DNA of 64,000 bases from Streptomyces roseoviridis (GCF_039535235.1 NZ_BAAAWU010000001.1:4402001-4466000), one strand, 5' to 3'. Shown: positions 39,931 through 49,373, counted from the first letter of the stretch. Numbers and translations: made by a program. The notes: generated by a model not told the origin, from the sequence alone.

Positions 39931-40803
39931 TCAGGGCAGTGCGATCCCCAGGTCCCACCCGTCGTGGGCCCGGGTGCACAGGCAGTCCCGGTCGAGGGTC
40001 GAGGGGAGCGCGCCCACCGCGTCGAAGAGCACGTCGCGCAGCCGGCCCACGTTCTCGCCGAACACCCGCAGGACCTCGGTGTGCGAGACCCCGTCCCCGG
40101 TCTCCGCACCGGCGTCCAGATCCGTCACGAGTGCGAGGGAGGTGTAGCAGAGTCCCAGTTCCCGGGCGAGGACGGCCTCGGGGTGGCCGGTCATGCCGAC
40201 CACCGACCAGCCCGCGGCCGCGTGCCAGCGCGATTCGGCGCGCGTCGAGAAGCGGGGCCCCTCGACGACGACCAGCGTGCCGCCGTCGACCGGCTCCCAG
40301 CCCCGCCCTCGCGCGGCCTTCAGGGCCACCCGGCGGCCCTCCGGGCAGTAGGGGTCGGCGAAGGTCATGTGGACCACGTTCGGTATGGCGCCGCCCCACG
40401 CCTCCGGAAGCGGTTCCCCGTCGAAGTAGGTCTGCGCGCGGGCCTTCGTCCGGTCGACCAGCTGGTCGGGCACGACGAGGGTGCCGGGGCCGTACTCCTC
40501 GCGCAGTCCGCCCACGGCACAGGGCCCGAGGACTTGGCGCACGCCGACCGAGCGCAGGGCCCAGAGGTTGGCGCGGTAGTTGATCCGGTGCGGCGGCACG
40601 TGGTGGCCGCGGCCGTGCCGGGGGAGGAAGGCCACCCGCCGGCCGGCGACCTCGCCGAGGAAGAGGGAGTCGCTGGGGCTGCCGTACGGGGTGTCGACCG
40701 ACACCTCGGTCACCTCGTCCAGGAAGGAGTAGAAGCCCGAGCCGCCGATCACGCCGATGTCCGCGTAAGAGTCCGCCCGCTGGGCCGTCATATGGGTCGC
40801 CAT
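39931..40803 (-). CDS. mtnP: S-methyl-5'-thioadenosine phosphorylase
   Basis: A 290-residue PNP/MTAP-family enzyme that splits methylthioadenosine (a by-product of polyamine and some hormone syntheses) to adenine and methylthioribose 1-phosphate. Visible are IGVIGGSGFY at the phosphate-binding start, FLPRHGRGHHVPPHRINYR, RFSTRAESRWHAAAG and SVVGMTGHPEAVLARE near the substrate site. ATG 40803 is chosen; an in-frame ATG at 40812 lacks a better site. Inosine-type substrates cannot be excluded from motifs alone. The FmdB-like gene lies 90 bp upstream on the same strand. Confidence 0.87.
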   Translation of the reverse strand: MATHMTAQRADSYADIGVIGGSGFYSFLDEVTEVSVDTPYGSPSDSLFLGEVAGRRVAFLPRHGRGHHVPPHRINYRANLWALRSVGVRQVLGPCAVGGLREEYGPGTLVVPDQLVDRTKARAQTYFDGEPLPEAWGGAIPNVVHMTFADPYCPEGRRVALKAARGRGWEPVDGGTLVVVEGPRFSTRAESRWHAAAGWSVVGMTGHPEAVLARELGLCYTSLALVTDLDAGAETGDGVSHTEVLRVFGENVGRLRDVLFDAVGALPSTLDRDCLCTRAHDGWDLGIALP

Positions 40804-40893
40804 GACGGTCACCCTAGGTGCTGTCTCCCCGTCCGGAGCAACGCCGAATGCCCTGCCGATCGGATCGACAGGGCATGGGCGAAGAGAGCTGGA

Positions 40894-41208
40894 TCAGGCG
40901 GCCGAGGTGGAGCTCGACGAGGTCGAGGCCGACGACGACGTGGACGACTCCGAGGAGGAGGCCGACGAAGAAGAGGACGACGACGAAGCCGAGGAGGACT
41001 TCGACGAGGCCGGCGAGCTGCTGGACGACGAGCCGCGGCTGTCGTTCCGGTAGAAGCCGGAGCCCTTGAACACGATGCCGACCGCGGAGAACACCTTCTT
41101 CAGGCGTCCCTTGCAGCTCGGGCACTCGGTCAGAGCGTCATCAGTGAACTTCTGCACCGCCTCGAGGCCCTCGCCGCACTCGGTGCACTGGTACTGGTAG
41201 GTCGGCAC
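40894..41208 (-). CDS. FmdB-type zinc-ribbon protein with serine-rich tail
   Basis: A 104-residue protein. The N-terminal half is an FmdB/CxxC zinc ribbon: PTYQYQCTECGEG then TECPSCKGRLKKVF. The next segment is GIVFKGSGFYRND. The last 50 residues are almost entirely Ser with some Ala, Thr and Glu. This tail is far outside normal composition and is encoded by an alternating gac/gag-type stretch on the opposite strand. GTG 41208 has AGGAGG eight bases upstream. The function of FmdB proteins is uncertain (regulatory or metal-handling). It precedes the phosphorylase on the same strand. Confidence 0.87.
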   Translation of the reverse strand: MPTYQYQCTECGEGLEAVQKFTDDALTECPSCKGRLKKVFSAVGIVFKGSGFYRNDSRGSSSSSSPASSKSSSASSSSSSSSASSSESSTSSSASTSSSSTSAA

Positions 41209-41276
41209 TTGTCTTCCTCCTGGCACTCACACTCATCGAGTGCTAACGACGATCCATAGTGACGCATTCCGCGGGT

Positions 41277-42557
41277 TCAGTCCACCGACACGGGAACTCG
41301 GTGACCGATACCACGTGCCGCGACCCGGCTCGGGATGTGGGGGCGCAGCCGCGAGCGGAGGGCGACCAGGGTGACGAGGGCGAGCACCGTGCCCGCCATC
41401 GGCACCAGGAATCCGGTGCTGGCGCCGTGGGCGTCGGCCAGTCGGCCGGCGACCGTGACGGCCGCGGCCTGGCCCAGCGCCACGGCGCCGGTCAGCCAGG
41501 TGAAGGCCTCGGTGCGGGCGGAGGCCGGGACCAGGGTCTCGACGATCGTGTAGCCGGTGATCAGGGCCGGGGCGATGCACAGACCCACGACCAGGCCGAG
41601 GGCGCCGAGCAGCAGGACCGAGTGCACGGACCAGAGAAGGGAGGCGGCGACGGTGAGACCGGCGTAGCCGAGGATCAGGCGGCGGCGGGGGCCGATCTTC
41701 CAGGCGATGGCGCCCATGGCGATGCCGGCGAGCATGTTGCCGGCGGCGAAGACGCCGTACAGCAGACCGTTGGCGCCGGGGTTGCCGATCTCCTCGGTGA
41801 AGGCGGTGAGCGAGACCTGCATGCCTCCGAAGACCGAGCCGATGCCGAGGAAGGCGATGGCGAGGACCCGGACGCCCGGGATGGACAGGGCCGAGCGGTG
41901 CGGCTCGGCGCCGGTCCGGCCGGCCTCGGCGCTCAGGCCGTGGGCGGGCTGGGTGCGGCGCTGGGCGGCGAAGAACAGGCCGCCGACCAGGGTGAGCGCG
42001 GCCTCGGCGATCAGGCCGGCGGCCGGGTGCACTCCGGTGCACAGGGCGGTCGCGAGGACCGGGCCCACGACGAAGGTGAACTCGTCCGTCACCGACTCGA
42101 AGGCGGCGGCGGTCGGCATCAGGGGCGTGCCGTCCAGCTTCGCGGCCCAGCGGGCCCGGACCATCGGGCCGACCTGCGGCACGGAGGCGCCGGAGGGGAT
42201 GGCGGCGAGGAACAGGGCCCACAGCGGGGCGCCGGCCAGGGCTAGGGCGACGAGAAGGGAGACGGAGGCGGTGTGGATGAGCACGCCGGGCACGAGGACG
42301 GCGCGCTGGCCGAAGCGGTCGGCGAGCTTGCCGCTCTGCGGGGCGAACAGCGCCATGGAGACGCCGGTGGCGGCGGCGACGGCACCGGCGCTGCCGTAGG
42401 AGCCGGTGGTGTGCTGGACGAGCAGGACGATGCCGATGGTCAGCATCGCGAACGGCTGCCGGGCGGCGAAGCCCGGGAGGAGGAAGGAGAGCGCACCGGG
42501 GGTACGGAGCAGCTGTCCGTAGCCGGTCCGCTTCTCGGAGACGACCGTGGACGCCAC
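41277..42557 (-). CDS. MFS transporter, 12 TM
   Basis: A 426-residue major facilitator protein of unknown substrate. It opens with LRTPGALSFLLPGFAARQPF, motif A-like GKLADRFGQRAVLVPG, ESVTDEFTFVVGPVLATAL in the middle loop region, and the second half AWKIGPRRRLILGYAGL. There are 12 hydrophobic segments. GTG 42557 has AAAGG upstream and starts the conserved part; the frame extends far upstream without homology. A 246-bp gap separates it from the antiporter on the same strand, holding a hairpin that should end the antiporter transcript. Confidence 0.85.
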   Translation of the reverse strand: MASTVVSEKRTGYGQLLRTPGALSFLLPGFAARQPFAMLTIGIVLLVQHTTGSYGSAGAVAAATGVSMALFAPQSGKLADRFGQRAVLVPGVLIHTASVSLLVALALAGAPLWALFLAAIPSGASVPQVGPMVRARWAAKLDGTPLMPTAAAFESVTDEFTFVVGPVLATALCTGVHPAAGLIAEAALTLVGGLFFAAQRRTQPAHGLSAEAGRTGAEPHRSALSIPGVRVLAIAFLGIGSVFGGMQVSLTAFTEEIGNPGANGLLYGVFAAGNMLAGIAMGAIAWKIGPRRRLILGYAGLTVAASLLWSVHSVLLLGALGLVVGLCIAPALITGYTIVETLVPASARTEAFTWLTGAVALGQAAAVTVAGRLADAHGASTGFLVPMAGTVLALVTLVALRSRLRPHIPSRVAARGIGHRVPVSVD

Positions 42558-42751
42558 GGTCCTTGCCTTTCTGCCGCCTGGTAGCGGGCCCGGGCACGGT
42601 GGTGCCGGCTTCGCCGAGAGCTGTCCTCTTGCGCGGAACTGCGGTAGATACCGGGGCCCACTGCGGGGGGCGCCTCGGCCGCCATACGGTCGCGCCAGCT
42701 CTGCGTCAGGCAGAGTTGGTTCGATCAGGTGTGCCTTCATGGTACAGGGAA

Positions 42752-42781
42752 GGGCGTCTTCCCGCCTGGGAAAACGCCCTC
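42752..42781 (-). terminator. hairpin terminator after the antiporter
   Basis: An outer 7-bp stem AGGGCGT/ACGCCCT and inner 5-bp stem TTCCC/GGGAA separated by a one-base mismatch, with a 4-base loop, 22 bases past the antiporter stop. Confidence 0.75.
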
Positions 42782-42803
42782 GCACCCGAATTGATGCCTC
42801 GGA

Positions 42804-44375
42804 TTAACCGGATGTTCGCCGAGGCCGGTCCTTGAGGGGGTGCCGGAGGAGGCCCTGGGAGCGGTTCCGGTCGCCTGCGGCGGTGGCGCCGCCGGTGCCG
42901 AGCCAGCCGGCCAGCTTGCCGCCCTGGCCGACGGCGCGCAGCCGGCGTTCGGCGGCGTCCCGGACCGGGTCGGTGGCGACGACGAGCAGTTCGTCGCCGC
43001 GGCGCAGCACGGTGGCGGGGCCGGGGACGAAGCTCTTCTCGTCCCGAACGACGAGGGTGACGGCGGCGCCGGCGGGCAGCCGGAGCTCGGCGACCTCGAC
43101 GCCGTGCATCTTGGAGCCCTCCGGGATCGCCACGGACAGCAGGTGGCCGCGCAGCCGCTCCAGGGGGGCGGACTCGACGCCCAGGTCGGCGGCCTCGGCC
43201 TGGTCGCCGAGGCGGAGCGCCTTGGCCAGCCAGGGCAGTGTCGGGCCCTGGACCAGGGTGTAGACGACGACCAGCACGAAGACGATGTTGAAGATCCGTT
43301 CGCTGCCCTCGATCCCGGACACCATCGGGATGGTGGCGAGGATGATGGGGACGGCTCCGCGCAGGCCGGCCCAGGACATCAGGGCCTGTTCCTGCCAGGG
43401 AATGCGGAAGGGAAGGAGACTGAGGTAGACCTCCAGCGGTCGGGCGACCACCGTGAGGACGAGGCCGATGACGATGGCCGGCCAGAAGTCGTCGACGAGC
43501 TTGTGGGGCGTGACGAGCAGGCCGAGCAGGACGAACATGCCGATCTGCGCGATCCAGCCGAGTCCCTCGGCGAAGCCGCGGTTGGCCGGGGCGTGCGGCA
43601 GCTTGGCGTTGCCGAGCACCATCGAGGCGAGGTAGACGGCGAGGAAGCCGGAGCCGTGGGCCATGGCGCCGGCCGCGTAGGCGACCACGGCGATGGCCAT
43701 GACGGCGATGGGGTAGAGGCCGGAGGCGGGCAGGGCGACGTGGCGCAGCCCGTAGGCGCCGGCGAAGCCGACGGCGAGGCCGACGGCGGCGCCGATGGCG
43801 AGTTCCAGGGCGATCTCGCCGACGAGCACGTACCAGGCGTCGACATGGCCGACGGTGGAGAAGGCGACGACGAGGATGACGACGGGTGCGTCGTTGAAGC
43901 CGGACTCCGCCTCCAAAACGCCGGTGACCCGGGAGGGCAGCGGCACCTTGCGCAGGACGGAGAACACGGCGGCGGCGTCGGTCGAGGAGACGACGGCGCC
44001 GATGATGAGGGCCTGCTGCCATGCCAGGCCGACGAGGTAGTGCGCGGCCGCGGCCGTGACGCCCACACTCACCGCGACACCGACGGTCGACAGTACGGCC
44101 GCCGCCGGCAACGCGGGTTTGATCTCCTTCCACTTGGTGCCCAGGCCACCCTCGGCCAGGATCACCACCAGTGCGGCATAGCCGATCACCTGGGTCAGTT
44201 CGGCGTTGTCGAAGGCGACGTTGCCGATGCCGTCCTGCCCGATGGCGACCCCGATCCCGAGGTAGAGCAGAAGGCTCGGAAGCCCGCTCCGGGACGAGAT
44301 CCGCACCGCCGCGACAGCGATGAGCAGCACGAGCGAGCAGATGAGCAGGAGTTCGTTGAGCTGGTGGACAGTCAG
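42804..44375 (-). CDS. CPA1-type potassium/proton antiporter with C-terminal RCK domain
   Basis: A 523-residue cation/H+ antiporter (NhaP2-like). The membrane part has about 12 segments with VVSSTDAAAVFSVLRKVPLP, ESGFNDAPVVILVV (the conserved Asp-containing core) and SWAGLRGAVPIILATIPM. From about residue 400 a soluble RCK_C-like domain follows (LSVAIPEGSKMHGVEVAEL, then RRGDELLVVATDPVRDAAE). The best ribosome site, GGGGAAGGA, points to a CTG start at 44375 just before TVHQLNELLL; an in-frame ATG at 44414 has no site. It is divergent from the penicillin acylase gene. It likely expels K+ to keep pH or turgor. Confidence 0.83.
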   Translation of the reverse strand: MTVHQLNELLLICSLVLLIAVAAVRISSRSGLPSLLLYLGIGVAIGQDGIGNVAFDNAELTQVIGYAALVVILAEGGLGTKWKEIKPALPAAAVLSTVGVAVSVGVTAAAAHYLVGLAWQQALIIGAVVSSTDAAAVFSVLRKVPLPSRVTGVLEAESGFNDAPVVILVVAFSTVGHVDAWYVLVGEIALELAIGAAVGLAVGFAGAYGLRHVALPASGLYPIAVMAIAVVAYAAGAMAHGSGFLAVYLASMVLGNAKLPHAPANRGFAEGLGWIAQIGMFVLLGLLVTPHKLVDDFWPAIVIGLVLTVVARPLEVYLSLLPFRIPWQEQALMSWAGLRGAVPIILATIPMVSGIEGSERIFNIVFVLVVVYTLVQGPTLPWLAKALRLGDQAEAADLGVESAPLERLRGHLLSVAIPEGSKMHGVEVAELRLPAGAAVTLVVRDEKSFVPGPATVLRRGDELLVVATDPVRDAAERRLRAVGQGGKLAGWLGTGGATAAGDRNRSQGLLRHPLKDRPRRTSG

Positions 44376-44651
44376 TGGCCGTTCCTTCCCCTTGCATGGT
44401 GACGGCACATGCATGCGTCGGCACATGGTGTGGGCATATGACGTGAATCGACGGCCGGATCGTTCCTCCAGCCACCACACTTCGTTACCTTACCTAATCT
44501 TTAACGCTTTCTTGACGCCTCCTTGGTGTCCGATCGCACGCCAGTGCGCATCAGTACGGTTCTCTTCCTGACACCGCGTCCGGGCCCCCGGGACGCTGCG
44601 CCTAAGGTTGCTCCCGTACTCCAGGACCACCCTGCCCCTCGAAGGACAGCG

Positions 44652-47381
44652 ATGCCCTCCAACACGACCGCGCCCCCCGCCAAGAAGAAGGGGCGGCGTG
44701 CCCGCCTGATCGTCCTCGTCCTGGTCCTCGCTCTGGTCGCGGGCGTCGGATACGGGGCGTACTGGGGCGTCAGCACCGTCCGGGGTTCGTTCCCGCAGAC
44801 CACGGGGACCATCCGGATCGACGCGCTCACCGGCCCGGTCGAGGTCAAACGCGACGCCCACGGCGTCCCGCAGATCTACGCCGACAACGAGGCCGACCTC
44901 TTCCGCGCCCAGGGCTACGTCCAGGCGCAGGACCGCTTCTACGAGATGGACGTCCGCCGTCACATGACGGCCGGCCGCCTCTCGGAGATGTTCGGCAAGA
45001 GCCAGGTGGGCACCGACGCCTTCCTGCGTACGCTGGGCTGGCGCCGCGTCGCGCAGCAGGAGTACGACAAGGTCCTGTCGGCGGAGACCAAGAAGAACCT
45101 CCAGGCATACGCCGAGGGTGTCAACGCCTATCTCAAGGACCGGGACCCCTCCGACATCTCCGTCGAGTACGCGGCCCTGGCCTTCAGCAACGACTACGCC
45201 ATCGAGCCGTGGACCCCGGTGGACTCCGTGGCCTGGCTCAAGGCCATGGCCTGGGACCTGCGCGGCAACATGCAGGACGAGATCGACCGCTCCCTCATGA
45301 CCAGCCGGCTGACCTCCGCCCAGATCAAGGACCTCTACCCCGGCTACCCGTACGAACTGCACCAGCCGATCGTCGACAAGGGCGCCGTCGACAAGATCAC
45401 CGGCAAGTTCGACCCGGCGGCCGAGGCCGAGGACACCGACGGGACCACCGGCGGCGGTGGCGACGCCGCCCAGGGCGTCCAGTCCCAGCTCGCCGCGCTC
45501 TCCGACACCCTCGACGAGATCCCGGCCCTCCTCGGCCCCAACGGCAACGGCATCGGCTCGAACTCCTGGGTGGTCTCGGGCAGGTACACGACCTCCGGCA
45601 AGCCGCTGCTCGCCAACGACCCGCACCTCGCCCCGATGCTGCCGTCCCTCTGGTACCAGATGGGCCTGCACTGCCGCACCGTCTCGGCCACCTGCCGTTA
45701 CGACGTCGCCGGCTACACCTTCTCCGGCACGCCCGGCGTGATCATCGGACACAACGACTCCATCGCCTGGGGCTTCACCAACCTCGGTGCCGACGTCACC
45801 GACCTCTACCTGGAGAAGATCGGCACCGACGGCTATGTCGTCGACGGCAAGGTCAAGCCGTTCACGACCCGCGAGGAGACCATCAAGGTCGCCGGCGGCG
45901 GGAACCGCACCATCACCGTCCGCGCCACCGAACACGGGCCGCTGCTCTCCGACCGCTCCACCGAGCTGGAGAAGGTCGGCCAGAAGGCCCCCGTCGGCAA
46001 CGCCGCCCCCGACCGCGGCACCGGCTACGGCGTCTCCCTGCGCTGGACCGCCCTGCAGCCCGGCAAGTCGATGGACGCCGTCTTCGAACTCAACCGCGCC
46101 AAGGACTTCAAGAGCTTCCGGGCCGCCGCCAAGAACTTCGAGGTCCCCTCCCAGAACCTGATCTACGCCGACACCGCGGGCCACATCGGCTACCAGGCGC
46201 CCGGCAAGATCCCCGTCCGCACCAAGGCCAAGGGCTACGACGGCACCCTGCCCGCGCCGGGCTGGGACTCCTCGTACGACTGGAAGGGCTACATCCCCTT
46301 CGACGAGCTGCCCTACGAGTACGACCCCGAGCGCGGCTACATCGTCACCGCCAACCAGGCCGTCGTCGACGAGAAGAAGTACCCCCACCTGCTCACCCGT
46401 GACTGGGGCTACGGCTCGCGCAGCCAGCGCATCCACGACCTCATCGAGTCGAAGACCAAGGACGGCGGGAAGATCTCGCCGGACGACATGCGGACCATGC
46501 AGATGGACAACCGCAGCGAGATCGCGACCCTCCTCAACCCCCTCCTGCTGAAGATCGACATCGCCGACCCGCAGGTCCGCGAGGCGCAGAAGCTGCTCGA
46601 GGGCTGGGACTACACCCAGGAGCCCGACTCGGCCGCCGCCGCGTACTTCAACGCCGTCTGGCGCAACGTCCTCAAGCTCGCCTTCGGGGAGAAGCTGCCC
46701 AAGGAACTGCGCGTCAAGGGCGAGTGCATCACCGTCCGCCTGGCCGACTCCACCGCCCCCGTCGACGAGCAGAACAAGCCGGTCCGCGAGTGCGGCGAGC
46801 GCGCCCCCGACTCCGCGCAGCCGGACGGCGGCGACCGCTGGTACGAGGTGGTCCGCCCGCTCCTCAAGCAGGAGAAGAACGAGTGGTGGAAGACGCCGGG
46901 CGACCGGCTCAACGCCCCCACCGAGACCCGTGACCAGCTGCTCGCCCAGGCCATGAAGGACGCCCGCTGGGAGCTGACCGCCAAGCTCGGCAAGGACGTC
47001 TCCACCTGGAGCTGGGGCCGGCTGCACCAGCTGACCCTGGAGAACCAGACCCTCGGCACCGCGGGCCCCGGCTTCGTCCAGTCGCTCCTCAACCGCGGCC
47101 CGTGGAACCTGGGCGGCGGCGAGGCCGCGGTCAACGCGACCGGCTGGAACGCGGCCGGCGGCTACGAGGTGATCTGGGTGCCGTCGATGCGCATGGTCGT
47201 CAACGTCGGCGACTGGGACAGGTCCCGCTGGATCAACCTCAGCGGCGCCTCGGGCCACGCCTTCCACAGCAACTACACCGACCAGACGGAGCTGTGGGCG
47301 AAGGGCGAGCTGCTCGACTGGGCCTACGGGAAGGCGGCCGTGGAAGCCGCCACCCGGGAGACCCTGACGCTCCAGCCGTAG
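44652..47381 (+). CDS. penicillin acylase family protein (Ntn hydrolase), membrane anchored
   Basis: A 909-residue amidohydrolase precursor. A cytoplasmic AKKKGRRAR stretch and one N-terminal membrane segment (LIVLVLVLALVAGVGYGAYW) suggest export or anchoring. The alpha part has AHGVPQIYADNEADLFRAQG and DRFYEMDVRRHMTAGRLSE. Autocleavage and the nucleophile are at GNGIGSNSWVVSG, with Ser303 as the new N-terminus; the beta part shows SGKPLLANDPHLA and FSGTPGVIIGHN. The family removes acyl groups from beta-lactams or N-acyl homoserine lactones and other amides; the natural substrate is unknown. ATG 44652 follows GAAGGA. It ends at a minisatellite. Confidence 0.9.
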   Translation: MPSNTTAPPAKKKGRRARLIVLVLVLALVAGVGYGAYWGVSTVRGSFPQTTGTIRIDALTGPVEVKRDAHGVPQIYADNEADLFRAQGYVQAQDRFYEMDVRRHMTAGRLSEMFGKSQVGTDAFLRTLGWRRVAQQEYDKVLSAETKKNLQAYAEGVNAYLKDRDPSDISVEYAALAFSNDYAIEPWTPVDSVAWLKAMAWDLRGNMQDEIDRSLMTSRLTSAQIKDLYPGYPYELHQPIVDKGAVDKITGKFDPAAEAEDTDGTTGGGGDAAQGVQSQLAALSDTLDEIPALLGPNGNGIGSNSWVVSGRYTTSGKPLLANDPHLAPMLPSLWYQMGLHCRTVSATCRYDVAGYTFSGTPGVIIGHNDSIAWGFTNLGADVTDLYLEKIGTDGYVVDGKVKPFTTREETIKVAGGGNRTITVRATEHGPLLSDRSTELEKVGQKAPVGNAAPDRGTGYGVSLRWTALQPGKSMDAVFELNRAKDFKSFRAAAKNFEVPSQNLIYADTAGHIGYQAPGKIPVRTKAKGYDGTLPAPGWDSSYDWKGYIPFDELPYEYDPERGYIVTANQAVVDEKKYPHLLTRDWGYGSRSQRIHDLIESKTKDGGKISPDDMRTMQMDNRSEIATLLNPLLLKIDIADPQVREAQKLLEGWDYTQEPDSAAAAYFNAVWRNVLKLAFGEKLPKELRVKGECITVRLADSTAPVDEQNKPVRECGERAPDSAQPDGGDRWYEVVRPLLKQEKNEWWKTPGDRLNAPTETRDQLLAQAMKDARWELTAKLGKDVSTWSWGRLHQLTLENQTLGTAGPGFVQSLLNRGPWNLGGGEAAVNATGWNAAGGYEVIWVPSMRMVVNVGDWDRSRWINLSGASGHAFHSNYTDQTELWAKGELLDWAYGKAAVEAATRETLTLQP

Positions 47382-47424
47382 GGGACCCGGCGCCGGACCT
47401 GGGACGACCCCGGCGCCGGACTCC

Positions 47425-47710
47425 CGGCAGGCCGCTCGGCGCCGGACCCGGGCAGGCCGCTCGGCGCCGGACCCGGGCAGGCCGCTCGGCGCCGGACCCG
47501 GGCAGGCCGCTCGGCGCCGGACCCGGGCAGGCCGCTCGGCGCCGGACCCGGGCAGGCCGCTCGGCGCCGGACCCGGGCAGGCCGCTCGACGCAGGCCCCG
47601 ACAGGCCCCTCGGCGCCGGACCCCGGGCAGGCCGCTCGGCGCCGGACTCCCGGCAGGCCGCTCGGCGCCGGGCCCCGGGCAGGCCCTCGCCGCCTGCCCT
47701 CCGGGCGCCG
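47425..47710. repeat. 25-bp minisatellite array
   Basis: Six essentially perfect tandem copies of GCCGCTCGGCGCCGGACCC plus GGGCAG (period 25; starts 47431, 47456, 47481, 47506, 47531, 47556), followed by about five diverged copies to 47710. Each unit contains the GGCGCC palindrome. It fills the 339-bp gap between two converging genes, so it is probably non-coding; the frames through it lack a start with a ribosome site. Confidence 0.9.
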
Positions 47711-47720
47711 GCGCCGGCTC

Positions 47721-48326
47721 TCAGCGCTCGAAGCGCCGGACCCACTCCGGGGTCACCACCGCGTGCACGGGGTGGTCGTGCGGTTCCTCCGGGACCCGCG
47801 GGACCACCTCGTTCGCGTACAGGAGCACCACCAGCGCCGGATCGGCGCCCGCCCGGGAGAGCCGGGCGAGGACCCGGTCGTACGAGCCGCCGCCCCGGCC
47901 CAGACGCATCCCGCGCCCGTCGACCGCGAGCCCCGGCAGCAGCACCGCGTCCGCCCCGACGACGGCCTCGGGCCCCAGCCGCGCTCCGACCGGTTCGAGC
48001 AGCCCCCGGCCCGCCCTGGCCAGCGACCCGGCCCCCTCGTACGGTGCCCAGTCCAGGTCGTTGTCCGGCAGCAGCACCGGCAGCAGGACCCGTACGCCCC
48101 GCGCGCGCAGCGTGTCGAGCAGCGCACGCGTGCCCGGCTCACGCCCCACCGAGACGTACGCCGCCACCGTCCCCGCGTCCGCCAGCTCGGCGAGCTCCAG
48201 AGCGTGGTCCGCGAGCAGCCCCGCGGCACGCTCGGTGTCCTCGGCGGTCAGCGCGGCACGGGCGGTCAGCAGGGCACGGCGCAACAGCGCCTTCTCTGAC
48301 GATTCCTCACGCTCATGGGCAGTCAC
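47721..48326 (-). CDS. 5-formyltetrahydrofolate cyclo-ligase
   Basis: A 201-residue folate enzyme that converts 5-formyl-THF to 5,10-methenyl-THF with ATP. Visible are the N-terminal KALLRRALLTARAALT (substrate-binding Arg/Lys helix), AYVSVGREPGTRALLDTL, LLPVLLPDNDLDWAPY, and the ATP-loop GMRLGRGGGSYDR with GLAVDGRG. GTG 48326 begins near the family start; the GAGG upstream is rather far (about 13 bases). It is divergent from galU with 143 bp between the starts. Its 3' end abuts the 25-bp minisatellite. Confidence 0.88.
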   Translation of the reverse strand: MTAHEREESSEKALLRRALLTARAALTAEDTERAAGLLADHALELAELADAGTVAAYVSVGREPGTRALLDTLRARGVRVLLPVLLPDNDLDWAPYEGAGSLARAGRGLLEPVGARLGPEAVVGADAVLLPGLAVDGRGMRLGRGGGSYDRVLARLSRAGADPALVVLLYANEVVPRVPEEPHDHPVHAVVTPEWVRRFER

Positions 48327-48469
48327 GGCGGCTCGGGTTCCTCTGCGATCGGGCGGGAGCGGTACGAGAGCGGAGGAGACCGCGGGAGACGGGCGAAGCC
48401 GAGGGCATCCCGGCCATCCCACCGCTTTCCCCGTATTCCTTCCCATACCGAACGGCTAGGGTGCTCCGC

Positions 48470-49369
48470 ATGACTCAGACGCCGTCCCTCACCAAGGCTG
48501 TCATCCCCGCCGCCGGCCTCGGCACCCGGTTTCTCCCGGCCACGAAGGCGACGCCGAAGGAGATGCTGCCGGTCGTGGACAAGCCGGCGATCCAGTACGT
48601 CGTGGAGGAGGCCGTCGCGGCCGGACTCTCCGACGTCCTGATGATCACCGGCCGCAACAAGCGGCCGCTCGAGGACCACTTCGACCGGAACTACGAGCTC
48701 GAGGAGGCGCTGGCCCGCAAGGGCGACGAGGAACGCCTCGCCAAGGTCCGGGAGTCCAACGACCTGGCCACCATGCACTACGTGCGCCAGGGCGCCCCCC
48801 GGGGCCTCGGCCACGCGGTGCTGTGCGCCGCCCCGCACGTCGGCGACCAGCCGTTCGCCGTCCTCCTCGGCGACGACCTGATCGACCCGCGCGACCCGCT
48901 GCTGGCCCGCATGGTCGAGGTGCGTGAACGGTTCGGCGGCAGCGTGATCGCGCTCATGGAGGTCGACCCCGCGCAGATCCACCTCTACGGCTGCGCCGCC
49001 GTCGGCCCGACCACCGAGTCGGACGTGGTGAAGGTGACGGGCCTGGTGGAGAAGCCGGAGCCGGCCGAGGCGCCCAGCAACCTCGCCGTCATCGGCCGTT
49101 ACGTCCTCGACCCGGCCGTCTTCGCCATACTGCGGGAGACCGGGCCCGGCCGCGGCGGCGAGATCCAGCTGACCGACGCCCTGCAGAAGCTCGTCCAGGA
49201 CGAGCGGGTCGGCGGACCCGTCCACGGCGTCGTCTTCAAGGGCCGCCGCTACGACACCGGAGACCGTGGCGACTATCTGCGTGCCATTGTCAGACTGGCG
49301 TGCGAACGTGAAGACCTGGGGCCGGACTTCCGGACCTGGCTCCGCAGTTATGTCAGCGAGGGGATGTAG
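48470..49369 (+). CDS. galU: UTP-glucose-1-phosphate uridylyltransferase
   Basis: A 299-residue GalU that makes UDP-glucose from UTP and glucose 1-phosphate for wall polymers and glycosylation. The nucleotide loop is AVIPAAGLGTRFLPATKATP, followed by EMLPVVDKPAIQYVVEEA, the metal and sugar segments LLGDDLIDP and LVEKPEPAEAPSN, and GRYVLDPAVFA. ATG 48470 follows AGGGTG. It leads a tight operon: the moeA/glp TTG start is 4 bp after its stop. The gene order galU-moeA-moaC-mogA-GNAT is typical of Streptomyces. Confidence 0.93.
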   Translation: MTQTPSLTKAVIPAAGLGTRFLPATKATPKEMLPVVDKPAIQYVVEEAVAAGLSDVLMITGRNKRPLEDHFDRNYELEEALARKGDEERLAKVRESNDLATMHYVRQGAPRGLGHAVLCAAPHVGDQPFAVLLGDDLIDPRDPLLARMVEVRERFGGSVIALMEVDPAQIHLYGCAAVGPTTESDVVKVTGLVEKPEPAEAPSNLAVIGRYVLDPAVFAILRETGPGRGGEIQLTDALQKLVQDERVGGPVHGVVFKGRRYDTGDRGDYLRAIVRLACEREDLGPDFRTWLRSYVSEGM

Positions 49370-49373
49370 CACC

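Noticed and set aside
44481..44499. Iron box (DmdR/IdeR-type) between antiporter and acylase
   Set aside because: The minus strand has TTAGGTAAGGTAAC, which matches only about half of the TTAGGTTAGGCTAACCTAA consensus and lacks symmetry; the flanking genes are not iron-related.
44490..47267. 925-residue minus-strand frame inside the penicillin acylase gene
   Set aside because: The plus strand has the full Ntn-hydrolase signature; the minus frame is a Val/Gly/Asp-rich shadow.
47425..47710. C-terminal extension of penicillin acylase or another protein encoded by the 25-bp array
   Set aside because: The acylase stop at 47381 precedes the array, and a 25-bp period changes frame in every unit, so no stable protein repeat results.
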